DNA of 64,000 nucleotides, taken from JAFDVL01 sp964631865 (lineage in GTDB: Bacteria > Acidobacteriota > Blastocatellia > RBC074). Position 1 is the first letter of the stretch, and each line of letters opens with the position of its first letter. The stretch spans positions 1 to 64,000 of the forward strand of contig CAZWAK010000001.1 in the NCBI GenBank assembly GCA_964631865.1, given 5' to 3'. Below the pieces are notes generated by a model, which did no database searches, had not been told where the DNA came from, and saw only the letters and a list, made by a program, of their open reading frames with translations. This document shows, one piece after another, positions 44,601 to 51,992 of the stretch. The position numbers were made by a program, and so were the translations under genes.

Positions 44601-44956
44601 ACGCGCAGGACGGCTTCTTGCGGTTGAGCGATTTGTACAATCTCAAGCTCAATGCCGATCTGGTCGTGTTGTCGGCCTGCCAGACGGCGCTCGGCAAAGA
44701 CGTGCGCGGCGAAGGCCTGGTCGGATTGACGCGCGGTTTTATGTATGCGGGCGCGGCGCGCGTCGTGGCGAGTTTATGGAATGTCAACGACGCCGCGACG
44801 GCGGAATTGATGCAGAAATTTTACCGCGCGATGGTGGTGGAAAAACTGGCTCCGGCAGCCGCGTTGCGTTCGGCACAACTAGCGATGGCACGCGATCCGC
44901 GCTGGGCTGCGCCGTATTATTGGTCAGGGTTTGTGTTACAGGGCGAATGGAAATAG
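41678..44956 (+). CDS. Exported TPR-CHAT protease-like protein (CHAT-2)
   Basis: 1092 residues, start supported by GAAAGGAATTGT. A signal peptide (MVGWLLGLSVIAVG) is followed by an N-terminal beta domain (about 30-130, with the ASGQSHLYQIALLAGQSL motif shared with CHAT-1), TPR repeats (about 135-520; NHQQALDYYQQALSLFR), a helical linker and a CHAT domain (about 690-1092). The dyad is intact: His952 in HFATHGLL and Cys1001 in LSACQTALG. Residues about 791-816 are an insertion encoded by a heptamer hairpin (44048-44126), lying between FAALPK and LIKDHEL, where CHAT-1 has only a short loop. The gene converges on cax with 2 nt between stop codons. Confidence 0.9.
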   Translation: MQPPCRNLSLMVGWLLGLSVIAVGQPQTSAMLLPAAPVERAIASGQSHLYQIALLAGQSLKLKAEQQGSDVTLTLLSPEGNPLTEENLPNGTRGMELLLWLPQSNGDYQLKVTSNDKGTTAGRYLLSAEVAPADEKSALAIQKFNEGMQLRKTGKRESFPQALRSFAEALTAWRAVGDRLLEASTLQNLGWVSGRTGNHQQALDYYQQALSLFRTLEMKAEEAEVTSNIADRYSSLAELPNALEYYQRAAALREFLAPLNVGILLDNLGQVYANLGDHRKALAAHQQALALFQELGARKDELVTLPRIARAHRLLGDYAQALVGLNRGLALSRELKVLVEESFNLQQLGQLYAAAGDPLRAIEYLERAAAVCRAEKQRSCEMNAVNQLGQVYKEQGATEKALAAFNEVLSFVREMGSRVSEAIISGHIGEILAARGEYPQALAYQNQALSALRTVGARPALVGMLIRTAETYAKAGQSEKAKALLTEATTINQELGSRSEEAQIFRALSALARGEGQLHQARELMAQSLRAIERQRASGVAQSLRATFGVLLHRYYQDYVEILMALHAQSPSEGYAALALSASERVRARSLLDLLSEARVDLRTGVDSALLEKERALREQLRARETLRRQMLENKRTAERAKAYEPEITDLLTQLQTIETQIRSASPRYAALTQPVPLTPAEIQQRVLDDDTLLLEYALDQKRSYLWAVTTTQLHSFELPGANEIEAAARRWLDLLPKSTQRRYQRETELAAAELSRLILAPAAAHLHKKRLVIVADGLLQYVPFAALPKPVVGGRWPVVGENAKANQPPATSHQLLIKDHELVSLPSASALAVLRNEIKGRPAAAKQLAVFSDPVFQTNDPRASLAKTNRSAPAAPTEGAKELVAQALTRAAADTGITSFARLPFARQEAEAIAKLIPQEQQLKALDFTASRQTALTRQLEQYRHIHFATHGLLNSQHPELSGIVLSLVDEDGNAQDGFLRLSDLYNLKLNADLVVLSACQTALGKDVRGEGLVGLTRGFMYAGAARVVASLWNVNDAATAELMQKFYRAMVVEKLAPAAALRSAQLAMARDPRWAAPYYWSGFVLQGEWK
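44048..44126. repeat. Heptamer-unit hairpin element E in frame inside CHAT-2
   Basis: Left arm 44048-44080 is four to five GGTCGGT-type units, almost identical to the arm at 1092-1121; right arm 44096-44126 is units of CCACCAG type that pair with G-T mismatches. The whole insert keeps the reading frame, adding residues PVVGGRWPVVGENAK and following to the CHAT domain surface. Confidence 0.9.
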
Positions 44957-44958
44957 TT

Positions 44959-46059
44959 TCAGACGGGTAAGAAGTAAAACGTGATGCCCAGAATCGTGTA
45001 CACGGCCAACAACAACACGCCTTCCATCCAATTCGATTCGCCGTCCTGCACGATCAACGCCGCCACGGCTGCCGAAATGGTAATGGCAATGACTTCCAAC
45101 GGCGTGAACAGCAAATCCATTGGGCCTTTGGCCACGAGATAGCTGGCAAACACGAGCACAGGCGCAACGAACAACGCGATTTGCAGGCTTGAGCCAATCG
45201 CAATGTTGAGCGCCAAATCCATTTTGTTCTTCATCGCCATCAACACTGCCGTCGAATGCTCTGCCGCATTGCCGATGATTGCCACTAAAATTACGCCGAC
45301 GAAGACTTCGGTCAATCCTACCGTTTTGGAAGCGGCTTCGACCGCCCCGACGAGGAATTCGCTCATCACCGCCACGAACGCGGTTGCGACCAACAACACC
45401 GTGACGGATTTGCCTTTGCTCCAACCGTGCGTGCCGCGCGCTTCGTCTTCTTCACCCGTGTCGCCGTGCGATTCGCCGACATACAAATGCGCGTGTGTCT
45501 TGAGCGAAAAGAGTAAGCTCAGCACATACACGATGAACAACACGACGGCGATTTCGAGGCTCAGGTTTTGTTCTTTGACGTTCGGATGATCTTTGACGAG
45601 CAGGTGAAAAATCGCCGGGATGATTAAGCCGACGGCGGACAACGCCAGCAAGGTCGCGCCCAGGCCCGCCGCCGTTTGATTGAATTTCTGCCGCGCGTGT
45701 TTCAGCCCGCCGGCCAAAATGCTCAGGCCCAGCACGAGTAAAATGTTGCCGATGATCGAACCCGTGATCGAAGCTTTCACGACTTCAAACAGCCCGGCGC
45801 GCAACGCCATCAGGGCAATAATCAATTCCGCCGCGTTGCCAAACGTCGCGTTCAGCAAACCGCCCACACCTTCGCCCAACGATTCGGACAAATGCTCCGT
45901 CGCCTTGCCCATCAAGCCTGCAAGCGGAATGATGGCGAGGGCGGAGGCGATAAAAATTGCTACAGGATTGGCGTGGCGCAGTTCCAGCACCACCGCGACC
46001 GGGATCGCAAACAATAAGTAGTTGAGGAAATTCCTGGGTGCGAAAAATTCTTTGAGCAT
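44959..46059 (-). CDS. cax: Calcium/proton exchanger
   Basis: 366 residues, about ten or eleven hydrophobic helices. Both CaCA alpha repeats are present: LLNATFGNAAELIIALMALR (about residues 86-105) and VGVILVAIIGNAAEHSTAVL (about 255-275), with the GNAAE motif that carries the ion-binding glutamate. The length and motifs fit the Cax/ChaA group, which exports calcium in exchange for protons. It has its own promoter at 46161-46188 and is preceded by a REP-type repeat. Confidence 0.93.
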   Translation of the reverse strand: MLKEFFAPRNFLNYLLFAIPVAVVLELRHANPVAIFIASALAIIPLAGLMGKATEHLSESLGEGVGGLLNATFGNAAELIIALMALRAGLFEVVKASITGSIIGNILLVLGLSILAGGLKHARQKFNQTAAGLGATLLALSAVGLIIPAIFHLLVKDHPNVKEQNLSLEIAVVLFIVYVLSLLFSLKTHAHLYVGESHGDTGEEDEARGTHGWSKGKSVTVLLVATAFVAVMSEFLVGAVEAASKTVGLTEVFVGVILVAIIGNAAEHSTAVLMAMKNKMDLALNIAIGSSLQIALFVAPVLVFASYLVAKGPMDLLFTPLEVIAITISAAVAALIVQDGESNWMEGVLLLAVYTILGITFYFLPV

Positions 46060-46067
46060 AGTTGGTG

Positions 46068-46140
46068 CGCCCGCATCCTGCGGGTTGGATTGCGTGTGAA
46101 CCCGCGATTCGCCTGAGTGTTTGCCCGCAGGATGCGGGCG
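46068..46140. repeat. REP-like inverted repeat upstream of cax
   Basis: CGCCCGCATCCTGCGGG (46068-46084) and CCCGCAGGATGCGGGCG (46124-46140) are perfect 17-bp inverted copies around a 39-nt loop. It lies between the cax start (46059) and its promoter, so it would be in the 5' leader of the cax message. Confidence 0.88.
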
Positions 46141-46160
46141 TACCCAGTTTGAAGGGCGAC

Positions 46161-46188
46161 ATTATAGGCAAAGCGCGTGCATTAGCAA
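46161..46188 (-). promoter_or_regulatory. Probable promoter of cax
   Basis: On the minus strand TTGCTA (plus 46183-46188), a 16-nt spacer and a perfect TATAAT (plus 46161-46166), about 100 nt before the cax start with the REP-like repeat in between. Confidence 0.6.
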
Positions 46189-46280
46189 TTCCTGCCGCAC
46201 TTTGCTAAGCTTGCCGCCGCAAGCACACCTGTTGAGTGATGATGTTCGTGATCTATAACTTTTTCTTTGGAGGAGGAACC

Positions 46281-46955
46281 ATGAGAGTTTTCAATCGTAT
46301 TTTGTTCGTTCTCGCGGCAGTCGCTGTGATCGGCCTGGCCGCAGATGTCAATGCACAAACCAAAGCGAAAACCAAACCCCGCAAGAAAGTCACACCTGCG
46401 CGAACCGCCGCCGCCGCCGCGCCTGCGGCTCCGGTCGCGCCTGTCATCGCCAAAAACACCGAAATCAAAATCCGTTTGAGTTCGGACATTGACACCAAGA
46501 CCGCGCAGGACGGCGACAAATTCACCGCCGTTGTGTTAGAGCCAAACACCATTGCCGAAGCCGTGATTGAAGGTCACATCGCAGCGGTCAAGCAATCGGG
46601 CAAGCTCAAAGGCAAGACGGCGCTGAACCTGACCTTCGACACCATCACGCACAAAAACGGCGCGAGCGCACCCATCGCCGCACAACTTGTCAAAGTCTAC
46701 GACAACGATTCGGCGAAAAAAGTTGACGCCGAAGGCAATGTCGAAAGCGGCGACAAAACCAAAACAACGACCGTGCGCACGGGCGGCGGCGCAGCCGCCG
46801 GAGCCGTGCTCGGCGGCATCGCAGGCGGCGGCAAAGGCGCTGCGATTGGCGCGATCATCGGCGCGGTCGCAGGCGGCGCTTCGACCTACATTCAAGGTGC
46901 CAACAAAATCAAGCTGGATCGCGGGACAGAGATTTTGATTGTGACGATCAAATAG
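46281..46955 (+). CDS. Exported glycine-zipper protein of unknown function
   Basis: 224 residues from the ATG at 46281, with GGAGGAGGAACC as ribosome site; an ATG 15 codons upstream is rejected. A signal peptide (ILFVLAAVAVIGLAADVNAQ) is followed by a lysine/alanine linker, a beta domain (about 65-150; IKIRLSSDIDTKTAQDGDKFTAVVL) resembling the barrel of conjugation-type VirB10/TrbI proteins, and a glycine-zipper segment (about 175-205; AAAGAVLGGIAGGGKGAAIG). Probably envelope associated. No conjugation genes are nearby. Confidence 0.7.
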   Translation: MRVFNRILFVLAAVAVIGLAADVNAQTKAKTKPRKKVTPARTAAAAAPAAPVAPVIAKNTEIKIRLSSDIDTKTAQDGDKFTAVVLEPNTIAEAVIEGHIAAVKQSGKLKGKTALNLTFDTITHKNGASAPIAAQLVKVYDNDSAKKVDAEGNVESGDKTKTTTVRTGGGAAAGAVLGGIAGGGKGAAIGAIIGAVAGGASTYIQGANKIKLDRGTEILIVTIK

Positions 46956-46963
46956 CACTAAAG

Positions 46964-47076
46964 GCGGAGTGCGGAATGCGGGATGCGGAATGAATAAAAA
47001 TTCCGTACTCTTGCAATCCACGTTTTTTAGAAGGTTGAGCTGAAACAATATCCGCACTCCGCATTCCGCATTCCGC
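46964..47076. repeat. Heptamer-unit hairpin element F (GCGGAAT class)
   Basis: Left arm 46964-46991 is four units GCGGAGT, GCGGAAT, GCGGGAT, GCGGAAT. Right arm 47049-47076 is the inverse, ending in two perfect ATTCCGC units. Mismatches are mostly transitions compatible with G-U pairs. The right arm ends one base before the start codon of the ThiF-type gene, replacing any Shine-Dalgarno. Confidence 0.88.
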
Positions 47077-47077
47077 A

Positions 47078-48097
47078 ATGGAACGTTATTCCCGCCAAAT
47101 CCTCTACGCCAACATCGGCAAAGCCGGGCAGGAACGTCTCGCGCAATCCCACGCCGTCATCATTGGTTGCGGTGCGCTCGGTACGATGCAAGCCGAGATG
47201 CTCGCGCGCGCGGGCGTGCAACAGTTGCGCATTGTAGACCGCGACTTCATCGAAGACTCCAATCTGCAACGCCAGATTATGTTCGAGGAACGCGATGTCG
47301 CCGAGCGTTTGCCAAAAGCCATCGCCGCACAAAACCGCATCGCCCGCATCAACTCCGAGATTGAAGTGGACGCACGTGTCGCCGACGTCAATTACACGAA
47401 CATCGAAGAATTGATTCACGACGCCGATGTCGTACTCGATGGTCTGGACAATTTCGAGGCGCGTTATGTGCTGAACGATGCGGCGGTGAAGCTCGGCAAA
47501 ACGTGGGTCTATGGCGCGGCGGTCGGTTCGTATGGCGTGCAGATGACCGTGATTCCAACGAAGACGCCGTGTCTGCGCTGCGTCTTCCCCGAAGCGCCAC
47601 CGCCCGGCACAACGCCGACCTGCGATACCGCAGGCGTGATCCTGCCGATCATTGCGACCGTTGCTTCGTATCAAGTCACCGAAGCGATGAAAATTCTGAC
47701 CGGACAACCGAACAAACTGCACGGCAAGCTGTTGCAATTCGAGTTGTGGAATCATCGCATCGCCCATCTCAAGCTCGGCGCACCGGACGTGACTTGCCCA
47801 AGCTGTGCGCAACGGCAGTTTGAATTTCTCACGCCGCACGCCGGGCAATTGGTGGTGTCGCTGTGTGGTCGCAACGCCGTGCAAATCTTTCCCGCCAACA
47901 AAACCATCGCGCTCGACTTCGTGTCGTTGGCCGAGATGCTTAGCAATTTGGGCGAAGTAAGCTACAATCGCTACCTTTTGAAGTTCGCGGCTGAGGGCTA
48001 CGAGATGACTGTCTTCCCTGACGCGCGCAGCATCATCAAAGGCACAGACGACCTGGCGGTGGCGCGGTCGTTGTATGCCAAATACATAGGAGCCTGA
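47078..48097 (+). CDS. ThiF/MoeB/HesA-type adenylyltransferase
   Basis: 339 residues. An E1-like enzyme that adenylates the C-terminal glycine of a ubiquitin-like sulfur carrier. Visible parts are RYSRQILYANIGKAGQERL, the nucleotide loop IIGCGALG (about residues 28-35), VDRDFIEDSNLQRQ, VLDGLDNFEARY, and zinc pairs CLRC (about 164-167) and CPSC (about 242-245). The C-terminal 90 residues form an extra domain. It could serve thiamine, molybdopterin or cysteine synthesis; no carrier gene is adjacent, so the pathway is open. No ribosome site is visible because the repeat abuts the ATG. Confidence 0.9.
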   Translation: MERYSRQILYANIGKAGQERLAQSHAVIIGCGALGTMQAEMLARAGVQQLRIVDRDFIEDSNLQRQIMFEERDVAERLPKAIAAQNRIARINSEIEVDARVADVNYTNIEELIHDADVVLDGLDNFEARYVLNDAAVKLGKTWVYGAAVGSYGVQMTVIPTKTPCLRCVFPEAPPPGTTPTCDTAGVILPIIATVASYQVTEAMKILTGQPNKLHGKLLQFELWNHRIAHLKLGAPDVTCPSCAQRQFEFLTPHAGQLVVSLCGRNAVQIFPANKTIALDFVSLAEMLSNLGEVSYNRYLLKFAAEGYEMTVFPDARSIIKGTDDLAVARSLYAKYIGA

Positions 48098-48103
48098 TGA
48101 AAT

Positions 48104-48222
48104 GCGGAATGCAGATCGCGGAACGCGGAATGACCTTCGGTATCGTGATCCTGATTGCTGCACCACCATGCAATGAGTACAACCAACATTCAGCCTTCCG
48201 CGTTCCGCGTTCCGCGTTCCAC
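48104..48222. repeat. Heptamer-unit hairpin element G (GCGGAAT class) reaching into thrB
   Basis: Left arm 48104-48132 (units GCGGAAT, GCAGATC, GCGGAAC, GCGGAAT). Right arm about 48188-48222, with TTCCGCG units repeated three times. The loop is 55 nt. The right arm lies inside the first codons of thrB. Confidence 0.88.
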
Positions 48223-49150
48223 GATCATCGTTCCCGCTTCCACCTCCAATCTCGGAGCCAGCTTTGACACCTGTGGATTAGCGTTGTCGTTGTATTTGCG
48301 ACTGACCGTCGAACCGCGCACGAGCGGCGTCGAAATCACGTTGGCGGGCGAAGGCGCAGACGCGATTCCGCGTGACGAATCGAATTTTATTTGGCAAGTG
48401 GCGAACTATGTGGCCTCGGAGCGCAAACAAAATTTAGGCGGCGCGAAGCTGCATGTGGATTCGCAGATTCCGCTCGCGCGCGGTCTCGGCAGCAGCAGTT
48501 CGGCCATCATCGCGGGCATCTCGGTCTACGAAGTTTTGACGGGCGAACGATTATGCGAAGCCGAATTCTTTCGCTATGCGATGCACTACGAAACGCACGG
48601 CGATAATTTAGCGCCGAGCTATTTGGGCGGCCTCGTGCTCGCGTGCGTGCGCGACGAAGGCGATGGGCATTTTGAATTGCTCGCGGTCAAACGACATTGG
48701 CCGGACGAAATCAAAATTGCGCTCGTGATCCCCGACTTTGAAATGGAAACCGCGAAGATGCGTGCCGCCTTGCCGCGTGAAATCCCGCTGCGCGATGCGA
48801 TCTTCAATATGCAGCGCGCCGCGTTGTTGCAGGCGGCGATTGCCGAAAAGCGATATGAATTGCTGACCGAAGCCTTGCGCGACCGTTTGCATCAACCGTA
48901 CCGCGCGCCGCTCGTGCCTGCGCTCGGCGAAGTGCTGAAACTGAACGAAGAGCGCGACCGCTTCCCTGGCCTGCTCGGCGTGACGATCAGCGGCGCGGGT
49001 TCGACGATGATTGCGTTTACGCTCGGCGAGCCTGCCGAAATTGCAGCGGCGATGCAAGCCCGTATTGAAAGTTGTGGCATCCACGCGCGAACAATGGAAG
49101 TTGGTGTGGACAATCAAGGCCGCACCTTAACGCAAAAGGAAACCGTATGA
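48173..49150 (+). CDS. thrB: Homoserine kinase
   Basis: Phosphorylates homoserine for threonine synthesis; GHMP kinase fold. 325 residues if started at the ATG at 48173. Motifs are IVPASTSNLGASFDTCGLAL, the ATP loop PLARGLGSSSSAIIAG (about residues 100-115), and GVTISGAGSTMIAF near the end. Codons about 6-17 are supplied by a heptamer repeat arm, and no Shine-Dalgarno or better internal start is seen, so the true start is uncertain. The stop overlaps the FKBP gene start (ATGA). Confidence 0.93.
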   Translation: MSTTNIQPSAFRVPRSTIIVPASTSNLGASFDTCGLALSLYLRLTVEPRTSGVEITLAGEGADAIPRDESNFIWQVANYVASERKQNLGGAKLHVDSQIPLARGLGSSSSAIIAGISVYEVLTGERLCEAEFFRYAMHYETHGDNLAPSYLGGLVLACVRDEGDGHFELLAVKRHWPDEIKIALVIPDFEMETAKMRAALPREIPLRDAIFNMQRAALLQAAIAEKRYELLTEALRDRLHQPYRAPLVPALGEVLKLNEERDRFPGLLGVTISGAGSTMIAFTLGEPAEIAAAMQARIESCGIHARTMEVGVDNQGRTLTQKETV

Positions 49151-49989
49151 TTCGATTTTTACTGACAATTCTCACGCTCACCGCAGTTTGTGTGGGTGTA
49201 GGCGCACAGGCTAAAAAAGCGCCTGTCACACCCAAAAGCACAACGCCCAAAACCACCAAACCGGCGACCAAACGCACGATTGAATCGCCCATCAGCAAGT
49301 TGGAAAAACAATTGTTCACAGCGTTGGGCGAGCAGGATACCGCGACTTGTGAGCGGATTCTCGCGCCGGACTTTCTCGGCACTGAAGCCGATGGAGCTGT
49401 CGTCACCAAATCCGATTTCATCACCAAAACCAAAGCGGCGGCGGTACAAATCAGCGCGCCCGAAGACATCAAAGTCCGCCTCGTCGGCCCCACTGGCATC
49501 GTCACCGGACAAACTACTTGGAATCAAAAACCGCTCCGCTTCACGGCAGTCTGGTTGCTGCGCCAAACCCGCTGGCAACTGGTTTCCTGGCAACTCACGC
49601 CGCTGAATTCCGTGAAAGCCGTTGCACTCAAATTAGCAGGAGGAAAGAACGTGAACTCAACCCCATCAGGCTTGCAATACATTGACCTCGTCGAAGGCAC
49701 AGGCGAAAGCCCCAAACCCGGTGCGCGCGTCACCGTCCATTACACCGGCACGCTGGACAACGGCACGAAGTTCGACAGTTCCGTAGACCGCAACGAACCC
49801 TTTGAATTTCAAATCGGTGTCGGGCGCGTCATTCGCGGCTGGGACGAAGGCGTGATGACGATGAAAGTCGGCGGCAAACGCAAACTCGTCATCCCGGCAG
49901 AACTCGGCTACGGCACACGCGGCGCAGGCGGCGTGATTCCCCCGAACGCGACGCTGATTTTTGATGTTGAGTTGTTGGGTGTAAAATAA
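49147..49989 (+). CDS. Exported FKBP-type peptidyl-prolyl isomerase with SnoaL/DUF4440-like N-domain
   Basis: 280 residues. A signal peptide (FLLTILTLTAVCVGVGAQ) and a lysine/threonine/proline linker are followed by an NTF2-like domain (about 40-155; LEKQLFTALGEQDTATCERILAPDF ... AVWLLRQTRWQLVSWQ) and a complete FKBP domain (about 165-280; GLQYIDLVEGTGESPKPG, VHYTGTLDNGTKFDSS, RVIRGWDEGVMTMKVGGKRKL, PPNATLIFDVELLGV). It probably helps proteins fold in the periplasm. The start overlaps the thrB stop. The pairing of these two domains is uncommon. Confidence 0.9.
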   Translation: MIRFLLTILTLTAVCVGVGAQAKKAPVTPKSTTPKTTKPATKRTIESPISKLEKQLFTALGEQDTATCERILAPDFLGTEADGAVVTKSDFITKTKAAAVQISAPEDIKVRLVGPTGIVTGQTTWNQKPLRFTAVWLLRQTRWQLVSWQLTPLNSVKAVALKLAGGKNVNSTPSGLQYIDLVEGTGESPKPGARVTVHYTGTLDNGTKFDSSVDRNEPFEFQIGVGRVIRGWDEGVMTMKVGGKRKLVIPAELGYGTRGAGGVIPPNATLIFDVELLGVK

Positions 49990-50012
49990 GCGCCGGAAAG
50001 AAAGGCAAGCTT

Positions 50013-50378
50013 ATGCCAGAGTCAATTACATTACAGGTTTCTGCGCCAGTGCTTGAGCAGGCAGCACAAATAGCATCTACTTCGAGAAAGCAGGTGGCAG
50101 AGGTGCTTTCCCGTTGGTTGGAAATTTCATTTGGGGAACCGCCCGTCGAGCTGATGTCGGATGATGAAGTACTGCGTCTCTCAGAGATGAAATTTTCGGC
50201 GCGCGAAGAAGCCCGCTTCAGCGATCTTTTAGCAGGAAACCGCGAAGGTGAGTTAAGTTCTGCGGAAAGCGATGAACTCGACGAATTCATGCGGTACTAC
50301 GAACGCGGACTGTTGCGCAAAGCGCAAGCGTTAGCCGAAGCTGTCAAGCGAGGTCTCAGAGAAGCCCCCAAGCCATGA
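50013..50378 (+). CDS. Small helical protein coupled to an HNH nuclease gene
   Basis: 121 residues, mostly helical and acidic (VLEQAAQIASTSRKQVAEVLSRW; FMRYYERGLLRKAQALAEAVKRGL). I do not recognise a named family. The stop overlaps the following HNH gene start by 4 nt, so both are made together; this pairing of a small protein with a small HNH gene suggests an accessory or toxin-antitoxin-like unit, but no function is shown. Confidence 0.6.
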   Translation: MPESITLQVSAPVLEQAAQIASTSRKQVAEVLSRWLEISFGEPPVELMSDDEVLRLSEMKFSAREEARFSDLLAGNREGELSSAESDELDEFMRYYERGLLRKAQALAEAVKRGLREAPKP

Positions 50379-50809
50379 ACCGAGTTCCCATTCCCGAAGA
50401 AATACAAGCTCGCGTACGTGCCGCCGCGAATAATCGTTGCGGATATTGCCTTTGCTCGCAAGCCTACGTGCCGGACTGGCGACAAATCGAACACCTCACC
50501 GCCCACGCACTTGGCGGAAGTGATGAAGAAGAAAATCTATGGCTGGCTTGTGGCTGGTGCAATCGGCACCGAGGTTTTCGGAGTTTTTATTTCGATTCCA
50601 TCTCGCAGCAAACCGTTCCGCTCTTCAATCCTCGGCTTCAACGGTGGAGGGAGCATTTTCAGTGGGATGAGGAAAGGGTTCGTATACAAGGCTTGACGCC
50701 CGTGGGTCGTGCCACTGTTGAAGCCTTATCACTGAACCATCCTTTATTGCTCCAAGTACGCCGCAAATGGGTTGAAGTTGGTTGGCATCCGCCTGAAGAT
50801 TCCTTATAA
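50375..50809 (+). CDS. HNH endonuclease family protein
   Basis: 144 residues. Zinc-finger type HNH: CGYCLCSQAYVP (CxxC), EHLTAHALGGSDEEENLWLAC with the central histidine, then CGWCNRHRG (second CxxC) at about residues 65-75. This is the compact bacterial HNH fold that nicks or cuts DNA. The ATG overlaps the preceding stop codon (ATGA). It lies just before hisZ (4 nt). Confidence 0.88.
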   Translation: MNRVPIPEEIQARVRAAANNRCGYCLCSQAYVPDWRQIEHLTAHALGGSDEEENLWLACGWCNRHRGFRSFYFDSISQQTVPLFNPRLQRWREHFQWDEERVRIQGLTPVGRATVEALSLNHPLLLQVRRKWVEVGWHPPEDSL

Positions 50810-50813
50810 TTAC

Positions 50814-51914
50814 ATGTCATCACTCACGAAAATTCCGGCGGGCGTGCAATATTTCTTCGATGACGAAGTGCGTTTGCGCCGCCATGTCGAACAACAGGCA
50901 ATGAAAGTTTTCGCCGGTTGGTCGTACGACGAAATCATCGTGCCGATGTTCGACTATCACGATTTGTTTGCGCGCGGGATGGGAGCCGAACGCGCCGAGC
51001 GAACGTATCGCTTCACCGACCGCGATGGCGCACTGCTGGCACTCCGACCCGAAATGACGTCGCTTGTCGCGCGTACGGTTGCCACACGGTTTGTACAACG
51101 CGAACGTCCGATTCGGCTGTGTTATTCGGGCGAAGTGTTTCGCTACGACGAACCGAGCGAACGCGCCGCACGTGAGTTTCATCAACTCGGCATCGAACAA
51201 ATCGGCCAGCCTTCGCCAACGGCTGATATTGAAGTTTTACTGATTGCGGCAGAACTGCTGACGATGGTTGGCTTGAGCGAATTTCGCATCACGCTCGCGC
51301 ACGTAGATTTCTTCAATGGTGTCGCCAATTCGTTGGCGATGACGGAAGCCAAGCGTGGTCAACTCCGCGAATTGATTGATCGCCGCAACTCGATTGCGCT
51401 GGATGAATTCCTGCAAGCGAACGCGCCGGATATGACGGCGGAACGTCGGCAAGCGTTTTGCCAACTCACGCAAATCGCTGGCAAAGCCGACGCCCTCACG
51501 AAAGCGCGCGCGACGCTGCGCAACGAAACTTCGCGCACGGCGATTGAGCAATTGGCAGCGATTTACGACACGTTGTCGGCGCTTGGCTTGGCCGAACAAT
51601 TCGACATTGATTTCGGCGATGCGGGCGGCTTGGAATATTACACGGGCTTGACGTTCAAGGTGTATGTGCCAGGCTGGGGGACGGAAATCGGCAGTGGCGG
51701 GCGCTACGACAATTTAATTAGCAATTTCGGCGCGGCGGAACCGGCGGTAGGCTTCTCGTTCGCGCTGGATGGTTTGGTCGGCGCGCTGCGGAGGAAAAAC
51801 ATGGCGTTGGAAGCGGAAGCGCACGAAACAATTCCGCTCGCCGATGACACGACGCAAGCGTTTCAAGCCGCGTTGGCATTGCGCAAATTGGGAAGGAATC
51901 TCAAACTGCAATAA
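50814..51914 (+). CDS. hisZ: ATP phosphoribosyltransferase regulatory subunit
   Basis: 366 residues from the ATG at 50814, right after the HNH stop; the 14 upstream open codons overlap that gene. A class II aminoacyl-tRNA synthetase-like core is visible: FRPEM-type motif LALRPEMTSLVART, LCYSGEVFRYDEP, FHQLGIEQIG, and GLEYYTGLTFKVYVPG and IGSGGRYDNLI. The C-terminal anticodon domain of true HisRS is missing, and a short-form hisG follows, so it is HisZ rather than HisS. Confidence 0.93.
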   Translation: MSSLTKIPAGVQYFFDDEVRLRRHVEQQAMKVFAGWSYDEIIVPMFDYHDLFARGMGAERAERTYRFTDRDGALLALRPEMTSLVARTVATRFVQRERPIRLCYSGEVFRYDEPSERAAREFHQLGIEQIGQPSPTADIEVLLIAAELLTMVGLSEFRITLAHVDFFNGVANSLAMTEAKRGQLRELIDRRNSIALDEFLQANAPDMTAERRQAFCQLTQIAGKADALTKARATLRNETSRTAIEQLAAIYDTLSALGLAEQFDIDFGDAGGLEYYTGLTFKVYVPGWGTEIGSGGRYDNLISNFGAAEPAVGFSFALDGLVGALRRKNMALEAEAHETIPLADDTTQAFQAALALRKLGRNLKLQ

Positions 51915-51915
51915 C

Positions 51916-51975
51916 AGGCGTCAAGAGTTCAAGCTTTAGCTTGTCGGCACGCTGAAGCGTGAACTCTGAACGCCT
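51916..51975. repeat. Nested inverted repeat between hisZ and hisG
   Basis: An outer pair of 16 nt (51916-51931 and 51960-51975, two mismatches, AGGCGT...GAGTTCA) encloses two small hairpins, CAAGCTTTAGCTTG (51930-51943) and CACGCTGAAGCGTG (51948-51961). The whole could fold as a three-stem structure in the his message. Confidence 0.85.
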
Positions 51976-51992
51976 CATTTCGACGAGTTCAA

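Noticed and set aside
26925..44956. Craspase or CRISPR-linked CHAT system
   Set aside because: Both CHAT proteins have signal peptides and there is no Cas7-like effector or array; only the sigma/CHAT parallel is retained as a hypothesis.
47027..48169. 380-codon minus-strand open frame
   Set aside because: Antisense to the ThiF-type gene; both ends read through heptamer repeat arms, which give spurious SAFR-like peptides.
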